This document shows, piece by piece, positions 49,359 to 60,783 of a stretch of 64,000 bases of DNA. The stretch lies in NCBI GenBank assembly GCA_018340805.1, contig JACMZG010001911.1, forward strand, positions 57,651,805 through 57,715,804, in the 5' to 3' direction. The position numbers and the translations under genes are program-made. How positions within the stretch are numbered: the first letter of the stretch is position 1; every line of letters begins with the position of its first letter. Source of the DNA: Microvelia longipes (Eukaryota; Arthropoda; Insecta; Hemiptera; Veliidae). The notes under the pieces are model-generated. The model was not told the DNA's origin. It saw only the letters and a program-made list of their open reading frames with translations, and made no database searches.

Positions 49359-49852
49359 AAACATATTATGAACCCTTATAGATATGTGTGAATATTGAAT
49401 TTACCTCCTTTTATAGTGTGACGTCATATGTACTGGTTGCTTGCTATAATTAATCTGGTTAGTTTCGAAAACGCTTAATTTTGGAAACTGTTTAAGTGAA
49501 GTGGCATTTTAACGTGTCAGCTGTCTTGCTTATTATTTTGATTACTTAAATACAAAATTACAGAACATACATACATTTGCTTATATAGCAGAACATGTAT
49601 AATACAAAACAAAATAAATCCAACGCGCGAAAAGCATTTAACGATTGATGTATTATATTATATCATCTTAACATACTCTTGAAGTAAGTAACATGAAATT
49701 ACACAGAACCTTTGCTTTGAGAGCCCTTATATAATTATTCAACCCTCTAAACGTTTTCAGATAAGGTATGCACAGAAAAAAATAAAACCTACGGATAAGC
49801 CCCTCAAGTAACATATCTCTATGCCTGAGTTTTATTTTTTTCAACCACAGAA

Positions 49853-50529
49853 ATATGTACTAGAGGGGGCATAGCCTATCTCAATACATTAAGAGGCTTG
49901 AGACATCTTTTTTGGCGTTCTCAGGGACTCTGTGTAACCTCATTGAAACCTCCTTCAAGAGTAAGTTAAGGTTATGGCTGAACTTCGGTATACGGGCACC
50001 CTGCTATTAATACTATATATCGATATATTTTTAGTTTAGAGGTATGACGTAGGAATAATCGATATATGCCTTTTCTTTTACGTTTATGAACATATTTTAT
50101 TATTTTTTAAATGTTTTTTTGTTGTTTGTGTTTTTATTTATTTGTTGTAAAATGGTTTATAACTATTTTCATATTTTTTTATGTTTTTATAATTTTTTAA
50201 CTATGTCTTCATAAGAATAATCGATGATACACCACATCTCATTTTATGTCACGCGTATTTTTTACGTATTTTTGTGTTTGTTATTTTCAGGTTTTTTTAT
50301 TATATTTTTGTTGTTAATGTTTTCATTTATTTGTTGTATGGTTTTTTTTAATGTTTTAATTATAATTAATAATTTAACGACGCTGCTTATCTTTTAAGTG
50401 CTCAGTTCTCGTTTACGTGTCGCGTAACTAAAAATATATCGATATTCAGTATTGATAACTGGGTGCACCGTATACCGAAGATTTACCAAAATTTAACCTA
50501 TAGGACCCCTCTAGTCATAATATTTCTAT
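49853..50529 (-). mobile_element. Family-A MITE split by a TIR element
   Basis: Outer parts 49853-49976 (TACTAGAGGGGGCATAGCCT...GTTAAGGTTAT) and 50484-50529 (AAAATTTAACCTATAGGACC...) flank the insertion at 49977-50483. Confidence 0.72.
49977..50483. mobile_element. ~500-bp TIR element nested in a family-A MITE
   Basis: CTTCGGTATACGGGCACCCTG-type start and the inverse GGGTGCACCGTATACCGAAG at the end; ATATCGATAT motifs are subterminal on both sides. Non-coding. Confidence 0.75.
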
Positions 50530-50545
50530 GCTTTCAGCGCTTATT

Positions 50546-50706
50546 TATGTGCGGATTCCAAGAAACAATTGATTTATTATAACCTTAACTCACTCTTGAA
50601 AGAGGTTTTAATGAGGTTACACAGAGCCCCTGAGAGCCCCAAAAAGATGTTTTAGGCCTTTCAATGTATTGAGATAGGCTATGCCCCCTCTAGTATATAT
50701 CTCTAT
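50546..50706 (+). mobile_element. Family-A MITE, right part
   Basis: It runs from TTATTTATGTGCGGATTCC to CCCTCTAGTATATATCTCTA and directly abuts the LINE relic. Confidence 0.7.
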
Positions 50707-51054
50707 TCAGCCTATAGTCGGTCTTGTTCCGTGGTTTAAAGGCCATACTATCAACAGCAGATATTTTACAACATTTATAACCCGACTTCGAACAAACCAT
50801 GGTGTCTGCAAATACTACTTAAATAAAATTAAACTAGAGGAAAATCCGAACTGTAATATTTGTACTGTTGTCGAGGATCTTAAGCACATTATTGTCCTCG
50901 CTATTCAGTGGGGCGCACTGCACTATTTAACGAGTTGCATGCTACCAAATGTGTAGCTCAGCCATTTAACTTTAAGTCACTAATTGCTACAAAATCTATA
51001 AACGTTTATAAAAAACTATACCTTTTTGCTTTTAAGCAAAAAATACAAATTTAG
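50707..51054 (+). pseudogene. 3' end of a LINE (Jockey/R1/CR1-type) ORF, frameshifted
   Basis: It reads FITRLRTNHGVCKYYLNKIK and NPNCNICTVVEDLKHII, the conserved segment after the reverse transcriptase or RNase H in many insect LINEs (LRTGHG...C..C...E...H). After a frameshift, AQPFNFKSLIATKSINVYK runs to a stop near 51054, followed by A-rich sequence. Its left edge directly abuts the end of a family-A MITE at 50706. Confidence 0.6.
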
Positions 51055-51281
51055 CTAAATTATAATATAAAAAAAAATAAAACAAAATAAATAAACAATA
51101 TCCATAAATCATTTAATAATAAAATCCAATAAAATAATTGGAATAATAAAATATTATCAAGTGTTCGAACATAAACACCAAGAAGAAATAACAAAATTTT
51201 TGAGCAAGTATAAATAAATTATATATTATATGGCTGTATGGTCCAAGTCGACCAAAGCCAAAAAAAAAAAAAATATATATA

Positions 51282-51284
51282 AAC

Positions 51285-51374
<90 letters not shown>

Positions 51375-51381
51375 TAATATA
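51282..51381. repeat. (TA)n microsatellite
   Basis: TA array of ~100 bp preceded by a 13-bp A run. Confidence 0.95.
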
Positions 51382-52311
51382 AAGCAAGATGTTTAACAGG
51401 ATCCTCAATTTGAGTAGGGTATCCTAAACCAGGCAGGAAGTAGGGGATCTTCTTTCCATCTACCTCCCCACCTTCTTGCACCAATGCCTAAAAGATGTCG
51501 TACAGTAAACGCATCAAATTATACATTCTAGGTACATTTCATACGTACACAAAAAGAATAATTATATTGATTGTTTAAATATTTAGGCTTTTTGATAACC
51601 ATATCAGTAAAGGTATGGAACATTATTTATTTCATGCAAAACGAAACAATAACTTACCTTTTGATAAAGTAATCGTTGAAAGTTAATCATTTTTGTATCA
51701 AAATTTATTCAGTTAGTAAAGCTTGTCATAAGACAACATTCATTCGTACTTATCTTAGGTTATTTATACCGTAGGTATATAGGTATATATATAGTATATA
51801 TATAGGTAGGTATATAAAAGAACAGAGATAATATTACAAGAGGCCCTACAGGATAATTTTGAAACATCGAAAAAGTAATAAGACAACATCCGCAAAGAAT
51901 ATAATTAAATAATCAGTACAAAATTACAATAACTTATAGTAGAACGTTAAAAATACTACAAAATCTCAAAAAAAACAAGTTTTAGCTTAGGAAATGCTCA
52001 AATAAAAAAATATGAATTACTGGTGACGGAACTAGACCATTCTAAATAAAAATATTGGGAAATTTCCAGACTACATAGGGTCATGAGGGTTAGGGTTTAA
52101 AAAGGATTATTTGACGGAGTTCTGCTATGTCTTTCTTTTAATAATAACAATTATAACAATGAAATACTTTAATTTATAGAATAGAAAAAGAATAAAATTT
52201 GAATGTTTATAGAAGAAAAACATAAAAATTGATATACTTAGTATCATAGTTATTTACATTAATTTTATTATTAGAGCAACTGTCTAACTTTTTATTGGAG
52301 AGGAAATAAAC

Positions 52312-52688
52312 TTTTTTTACAAGTAATTCCATATAGTACCATTGTATTGTACCATTTTTTACAAGCAATTCCGTATAGTACCATTTATTTTTTACGAGCA
52401 ATTCCGTATAGTACCATTGTATTGTGCCATTTCTTTTTTACAAGCAATTCCGTATAGTACAATTGTACTGTACAATTTTTTTACAAGCAATTCCGTATAG
52501 TACCATTTATTTTTTACAAGCAATTCCGTATAGTACCATTGTATTGTTCCATTTCTTTTCTACAAGCAATTCCATATATTACCATTGTATTGTACCATTT
52601 TTTACAAGCAATTCCGTATAATACCATTGTATTGTACCATTTCTTTTTTACAAGCGATTCCGTATAGTAGCATTGTGTTGTACCATTT
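52312..52688. repeat. ~44-bp tandem repeat upstream of the esterase
   Basis: About eight to nine units of TACAAGCAATTCCGTATAGT + ACCATTGTATTGTACCATTT, some shortened to ~30 bp. The array ends about 325 bp before the coding start. Confidence 0.9.
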
Positions 52689-53012
52689 CTCTTTAAAAGT
52701 AAATCCTTTGTTAGGACTCGTTATTTTTTTTAAATAAAAGCTTAAACTACTATTAAGAACTACTCGCACGCGCATATGCTCCCTTTTGAAATAATGCTGA
52801 TTTTTGCATTTTAAATACATCACTTGTTAAATTATTTGCTAATTTTCTTATTTATACACCTACACTTGTAACTTGTTTTTTTCATGCAACTCATTAACTA
52901 AAAGATAATTGTTGCATTTTTTATACCTACATTAGTTGATTGTTTTAGATAATGTGCATTATAAATGCCTACACTTTATAATAAAAATTGTTCTTCTTTT
53001 GTTCCAGTAGCC

Positions 53013-53219
53013 ATGTTAAAAGTAATAATTTCATGCTTTTTGTTAATCTTTCTATCCGACAATTTCTTCGTGTCATGCTCGGAGATTTCAACCCCTGTAG
53101 TAAAAACCGACAAAGGATTTGTCCAAGGAAAACAAATGATTTCAAGATCTGGAAGGACATATTATGCATTTACTTCCATTCCATATGCCAAACCACCTGT
53201 TGGTCACCTTAGATTTGAG
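53013..53219 (+). CDS. Carboxylesterase exon 1 (signal peptide)
   Basis: It starts MLKVIISCFLLIFLSDNFF, a hydrophobic secretion signal, then the family start VKTDKGFVQGKQ and SIPYAKPPVGHLRF. 69 codons, donor GAG|GTAAAT. Confidence 0.92.
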
Positions 53220-56200
53220 GTAAATCCAATGATTAAAATTTGATTTCCAATTCCAATGTTGACGAAATACGAAGTGTTATCAAGACCTGTTGGCAACTCT
53301 GCTAAATTATCCCGCGAGATTTACCTCTACCCAATTTTTACTTAGGATTGTTTATTATTTTCATGTTCACACAGAACAATGTTTTTCGAACTTTAGAACG
53401 ATATAATCCTATGTTAGACCGACTAAGGTGCCACGTTTCATTTTATTATTAGCACTAGCTCAATTTTTATCAAATGGCATGTATACATATCTTTAAAAAA
53501 ATTAAAAATAGGTTCCTCATCACATCATATTCTCTATGTAATCCTTACTACTTCGGACTCGCTTCGCTCGTTCACAGAATATAGAATTCGTCAAATTTAT
53601 ACTGCAACGCGTCTTCGGACTCGCTTCGCTCGTACTCAGATAGTTAATACATCCGTTTCATTCTCAACTGTCACCCATACAGCAATCACCACGCTCAATG
53701 CTGCTTAACTTTTATAATCGAAAAAAAAATTCATGGATAAACTCGTATTAAAATTAAATTTGGTGTACTTATTTATTACGTAAAGAAATACACTTGTACG
53801 GAATTTAAACTCAATTGAATTATTTTATTTCAAATGAATCGTACACGAGTCATTTAATAAAAATTGAACTAATGCCGATAATGGGATGAAACTTATATTA
53901 GTGTCTCTACATGCGTACCAAATCTCAATCCGATGGCATCATTTTTCCGCGTTCTGTAACTTCGAAATTTTCGCTATGTCATTAATGCGGGTTAATGTCG
54001 TCATAAAAATATGTTCTGAAAATCACAACTGCACTTATAGACTGATTTTCGTACAAAGTACGAAAAAAAGTGAAGTTTTATCTCTCTAGCATAAATACAC
54101 TAGGAGCTACGATGATAACAGACACATACACACATACACACAGATATACACATTCAGTCAGTAAACTTTGTGAAAACCACCCAAAAGATCTTAAAAACAC
54201 CTGAAACAGATACAGGTTTCGGATTTTTTGCACACAATATTTTTCCAATATACCTACGGTATAAATGAGGAAAAGTAAAAATCGCTTAGTCATTCGATAG
54301 AGTTAAAATTTGACCCGAGTGTTTCCCTTCATGTAATAAATAAAGTCCAACATGGCGAGGATGAGCGTAACTCATTTGATTAAGTAAAGCAAAAGTTCCA
54401 AAGTACCCCATACCTGATTTTTAGACATATCTAATAATTTTAACTGAAGATTAGACGTACAAGATGAAATAAATTTATAATTAAGTTTGTGGCAGCCCTA
54501 TATTATATTATTCAAATTGTCAGATTTTGATAGTCTGTTAATAATCTTTGTTTTAAAAATATAAATACAGGTGCAGCCCTATATTATATATTTATTTATT
54601 TTATTTATTATTCAAATTGCAGATTTTGACAGTCTTTTTTATAATCTTTGTTTTAAAAAATAATACAATATTATTTTATTTATTTATTATTATTCAAATT
54701 GTCAGATTTTGACCTTGTAATTAAAAATATTAATCAGGGCTGCAGGCCCCCTGTATTATATTTTTTATTTTATTTATTATTCAAATTGTCAAGATTTGAC
54801 AGTCTGTTTTATAAGTTCGAATAAAAACAAAGACGTCAAAATCTGACAATTGAATAATAAAAAAATAATGAAAATTTAATACAGGGCTGCCACAAGTTCA
54901 TCTTCGATTTTCCTTTTATCCCCGGACAAGTAAGATCAGGTTATTCACTAAGGGCTGCTTAAAGGAGTAGAATATAAAAAAAATAAAACACTTTTCTTTT
55001 CTTTTACCTTTCCTCATTTATACCTAGGTACATAGGAAAGTATTGTTTTGCAAAAATATCCGAACCTGGATGTTACCGTTAAAATTATCCGTTTCAGGTT
55101 TTTTAAGGCCTCCTGAGTGGTTTTCACAAAAGTTGTCTGTCTGTATGTATGTATGTTCTATAATCACGTTGCTCCTAGTATTTATGCTAGAGAGTTAAAA
55201 TTTTGTACGAAATCAGTCTACCGCTTTTATGTGCTAATCGGAAAATTTTAATGACGTCATTAACCAGCAATAATGGCAGCAAAAATGTCGAAAAATCATA
55301 AAACGCGGAAAATGATGCGATCGAATATTTGCACGCATTCGGACTATGTATAATAGTACACAGACATGTACAAGCTACATTCGTATCTAAGCAGTGTCCA
55401 TTCTTGGTCCCTATTTATCATAAGCTTTGTCATTCTTGTCCCTATTCTACCATAACATGTGTCATTCTTGGTCCCATTATTCATAAGCCATGTCATCATG
55501 GTCCCATTCTACCATAAGCAGTTGTCATCTTGGTCCCTATTTATATATAAGCTATGTCACTATTTTATTGTCCTATGTGTCATTCTTGGTCCCTATTTTA
55601 TCATAAGCTATGTCATTCTTGGTCCCTATTCTATCTATGTGGTCCCTTCTACCATAAGCTTGGTCCTATTTTATTATAACTGTCATTCTTGGTCCCTAAT
55701 AATACAATGAAATTGTTATTTTTTTTAGCGAATTTCTACAGCACATGCAAGGAAATTTGAGCTAATGGTTTATCATTTAAATTTAACTTCTAGGTTTTAT
55801 TATTTCTGTTATTTTGCAGAGTCCAGTCGAGTCGGACAGCTGGAATGGAATCTATGAGGGAGCCGAAGACCTGCCGGACTGTTGGCAAGTACAGGCACTA
55901 AATCCCGTGCTACGAAATATGACTTACGGCCAAGAAGACTGCTTATACCTCAGTGTTTTTACTCCTGCCGTACGTACGCTAAATGTATTTGGCACATTTA
56001 ATAATAACATTGAAACACTTTAGACCCGTATTGAAAGACATCTTTTTCTAACCTATTCCTTAAAGAAAGATTGACTTCCTTATTAAAATCTATTTAGGGT
56101 TTCTAAATCAAGCTTAAAATTAGTACTCTCCCCCTTAAGGAAAATGTTAGGTTTACAGTTTAGTTAAGGAATATGTTAGGTCTCCTTAAGGAGCCCTTAA

Positions 56201-59200
56201 GGAAAATGTTAGGTTTACAGTTTTGTTAAGGAAAATGTTAGGTCTTCTTAAGGAGCCCTTAAGGAAAATGTTTAGGTTACATTTTTTAAGGAAAAGTTAG
56301 GTCTCTTAAGGAGCCTTAAGGAAAATGTTAGGTTTACAGTTTAGGTAAGGAATATGTTAGGTCTCCTTAAGGAGCCCTTAAGGAAAAATGTAGGTTTACA
56401 GTTTAGTAAGGAATATGTTTAGGTCTCCTTAAGGACCCTTAAGAAAAATGTTAGTTTACAGTTTAGTAAGAATATGTTAGGTCTCCTTAAGGGCCCTTAA
56501 GGAAAAATTAGTTACAGTTTAGGTAAGGAATATGTTAGGTCTCCTTAAGGAACCCTTAAGGAAAAATGTTAGGTTTACAGTTTAGTAGGAAAATGTTAGG
56601 TCTCCTTAAGGAGCCCTTAAGGAAAATGTTAGTTTACAGTTTTTAAGAATATTTACTAAGGAGTAAGGGAAATTAGTTAAGGTTTAAAGGAATATGTTAG
56701 GTCTCCTTAAGGACCTTAAAGGAAAATGTTAGTTTACAGTTTAGTTAAGGAATATGTTATCCTAAGAACCCTACAAGAAAATGTTGTACTTAAGACAATT
56801 TAGGTAAGGAATATGTTATAGCCAGTTTACAGGTTAAGGAATATGTTAGGAAAAGCTTTTAGGTTTACACTTAAGGTATGTTAGGTTTACAGTTTAGGTA
56901 AGGAATATGTCAGGTTTAGGTAAGGACAATGTCTTTGAATACGGACCCTGATCAACGGAATGTAAAGAAACTAAATCTGACATTGGCCAATAGAAACACA
57001 AGATTGGATATTATTCTGAAATTGGCCTATAGAAACACAAGATTGGATATTATTCTGACATTGGCCAATAGAAACACAAGATTGGATATTATTCTGACAT
57101 TGGCCAATAGAAACACAAGATTGGATATTATGCAGCATAGCGCGATTCCTTACGTCTCTCTATAATTATAATATTTATGTATTTTTTATAAACTTTACAA
57201 TCAGAATAGGCAACGCTCTAGCTTTCAACTAATGAAGTTATTCGCTGATATGTCATAATTAGTTGAGAGCTTGAGAGCTGCTTACCTGCTGATGATGGTG
57301 TACCGGCACAGGGATATTCTTATCAAACAGCAAGTATCGGTATACGGTAGATGATTCTTGAATTATTAAAATCTATTTGTCTAGGTAAATAGTCAGAAAT
57401 TACCTGTCATGGTCTATGTATACGGTGGTGCATTCAGGTCTGAATTTCCTGCCGTCGGCCAAGCCGTCAGATCCAGGTACCTACTGGATCAGGATGTAGT
57501 CTTAGTAACTTTCAAATACCGAGTCGGACCATTTGGTACGTTTTAGTTTTTTTTTCTGAGAAATCTTATTATCCAAAAACAACTTTTACACTGTAATTGT
57601 ATTTAATTTTTTTAATAAGTTATTGGACAGAGTTAAAGCTACAAGTGTACAATTTTATTTGATTCAATTCCTTACACGTACGCCTTTTTTGCTAGAACTA
57701 TGGGAAGGTAAGTTTGCTCTTATCTGGCACCGCTGTGGGGTCAGTAAAGTTCATTAACTCGTCGTCTTCTTTATTCAAGATCTAAAGTAGAATAAAAACC
57801 AAGTAGGGAAACTCCAATACTAACCTATGTAAAAAAAATCAGACATGCCTGATAGCTGGCTTTTTGAGCCAGTTATTGGATGGTTCAAAAATATAAAAAT
57901 TGCTAAAATTGTATAGAGGTAGATTGTATAGGTTGTATATTACTGGAGAGGCCAATAAGATTAATTTTGGAACATCGAAAATGTAACCTGACCAACTTCA
58001 AATACCTTAATATAATCGAATATTCAGTACAAAATGCAGTAACTTATATAATAGAACGTTAAAAATGCAAATTAAAACACAAACAATGTGCGAACAATGG
58101 GAAAACGAAATAAATTGATTAATTATAACCCTAACTCACTCTTAAAGGAGGTTTCAATGAGGTTACACAGAACCCCAAAAAACTTAGAATAATACTATAT
58201 ATAGAAGGAGCACTGGACGTAAACACAATGTAATTCCACTGATAAACATGAAAGCCGGTTGAGTGTGCAACTAAGTAATTGCCAACCTGACACAAAAACA
58301 TATTTTAAAATATGTGTCATAAATATCTATTAATGAAGAAAGATTGTAAAGAACAATATTATAACTTAAAACACCTGCTGAGTATTTAATAAAACTGTCT
58401 TAGATGGCAAAAGGGTGGCGGAATACAAGAATCTACATTTTTGACGAGGACTACTTTTATATATAATTTTAATAAATACGTTAAACTACAATTTAAAATG
58501 CTTAAAAATTGTAATGCACCGATATTATATTAGTATTTTATGAATAATCAATCATTAATAATAATAGAACATAATAATTCAGCAACCGGAAGTATTGCCA
58601 CCTTTTTTTAGAAAATTGTATATTGTGAGGGTGGCAGCATTACTAAGTTGCACCAGTGAACCGGCTTTCGTGTTATCAGTAGTGCTCCTTCTATATATAA
58701 TATTATTCTAAGCCGAAAAAGATGTTTCAGGCCTCTCAATGTATCGAGGTGAGTTATGCCCCTCAAACATAGAGGTATTATTACTAGAGGGGCCCTATAG
58801 GTTAAATTTTGAAACATTGATAAAGTAAACTGACCACCTTTGCTTCTAATATAAACAAATTAGCAGGACAAAATTACAATGACTTATATAGTAGGACGTT
58901 AAAAATACAAATCAAAACACAAACTAAGTGTGGGAAGCCGAAAATTTAACAATTTTAACCTAAAATTTTTGAATATAATTAAAGCAATCATAATTTTAAG
59001 TTATATTTAAGGAAATACACTGTCATCTGTGTGTTCTTCAAAATCTTAGTCAAAACATGGGGTTACATTTACTATAGTTTCTCTTTTTCTTTAACTAAAT
59101 TATTGTAACTATTGTTTCACAAAATTTAATACAAAATCATTAAATTATCATGTACATGTTAGTTAAAGTACGAAAACACGATAAAAAGTAAAACTCACCT

Positions 59201-60733
59201 AACGCTATGAAAGTTGTTAAAAAAGGTAAGTAAAAAAACGTAAATCCAACCATACGCAGATATTCCAAATTTAGAGGAATTTTAGCTATTTGTATTTTTG
59301 AGCCAACTATCAGCTGATCACGCATGTCTAAATTTGTTTACACAGGTACAGGTACCCTACTCGGTTTAGTATATTACTTTACTACAAAAAAAAATCAATA
59401 AAAACAGAACTGTTGCGTACTTTAAATAGTTTGTTTACATTTACAAGGAATGACAAATTGGCCGCGCCTATAGGAAAATTTGAGCCAAATCCCTGGTGGG
59501 CAAAATGAGAAAAACATGCCAGGTCTGACAGAAATAGCATTTTTTTTTAATTTTAACAATTTTTTTTTATTTTTATTCTTTTGACACCTTATTGTCGCGT
59601 TTATTTAAGAATTTTTTGTTTATTGTATTATTTAATTTTTTACATTTTACTATATTTTTTCATTTTATTAATTGATCAATTGTTTGTCATGTAGCACTGA
59701 TGATGACCGTTAACGGTTGAAAGCCGACTCTGTTATATAAATATAAAAATATGTGGAGACACAAAACTGTTCTGTTTTTATTCATTAAATAGCAATAGTG
59801 TTGGTATTAAGGTGTCTGCCAATCAAGTCAGCCATACTCAAAGAGACTAATACTAGTAGTATTAGTTCAATAGTAATGTAGTTAGTATATGTCTCATTGG
59901 CCATGTCTAAGGAAGTAGTTCTAAGGTTATCTGTCAGCCTCAGCAAACTGAGGCTGACAGATCATCAATTTTATGGGGTAGTTTTATAACTATTAAATTT
60001 ATTTTCGATATTTTGCTTAGGATTCCTTAGCTTAGAAAATCCAGAGCTTCCAGGTAACATGGGGCTCAAGGATTCTGCTATGGTCTTGGAATGGGTCAAC
60101 AGAAACATAGAAAGTTTTGGAGGAGATGCCAACTGTGTGACAGTGTTTGGTAACAGTGCAGGAGCCTCCTCTGTTCATTATTTACTCATATCGCCGATAA
60201 CTAGACGTAAGTTTCATCATAATATATCAAAATAATAACCTTTCCCTTTTCGAACATAAATACGATAATAACAACTACACACGTACAGACTGCAGACAGA
60301 AATAGCTAAAACGGATAATTCAGGAGAAATCTTTTAGCGCCAACTCAATACATATTTCAAATACTAAATGTAAAAGGATGGTTAAGAGGTACGTTTTCTT
60401 GAAATTAACTAGGGATCGAATTTAGATCTGAGTAGAGGCAATAATAGGAACTTAAAGAGTGGATAAGGAATAGGGGCTTAATCAGTCCGGCCGGTATCTG
60501 GCATTTCCACGAGGTTTTATGTACCTCAACCTTACACACCTTTTTCTGTAGCTTTTCTTACGGGAACCTTGACATACCCTTATTGCTTCTACAAGAGTTT
60601 CTTAAGCATGCCTATGAAGGCATGCTTAAGAAACTCTTATAGGAGCAATGCCTCTCCACACCCTTCAGCACCATATTGAACCCAAGAGTTGTCATAGAAA
60701 TCAACGAATATAAATATATATATATTATATATA

Positions 60734-60783
<50 letters not shown>

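Noticed and set aside
50681..50956. A functional host gene
   Set aside because: The peptide is the typical LINE C-terminal region, it is frameshifted near its end, and it abuts a MITE with no splice sites.
56929..57165. Open frame with repeated LANRNTRLDIILT
   Set aside because: It results from four 39-bp repeat units; not conserved as a protein and inside an esterase intron.
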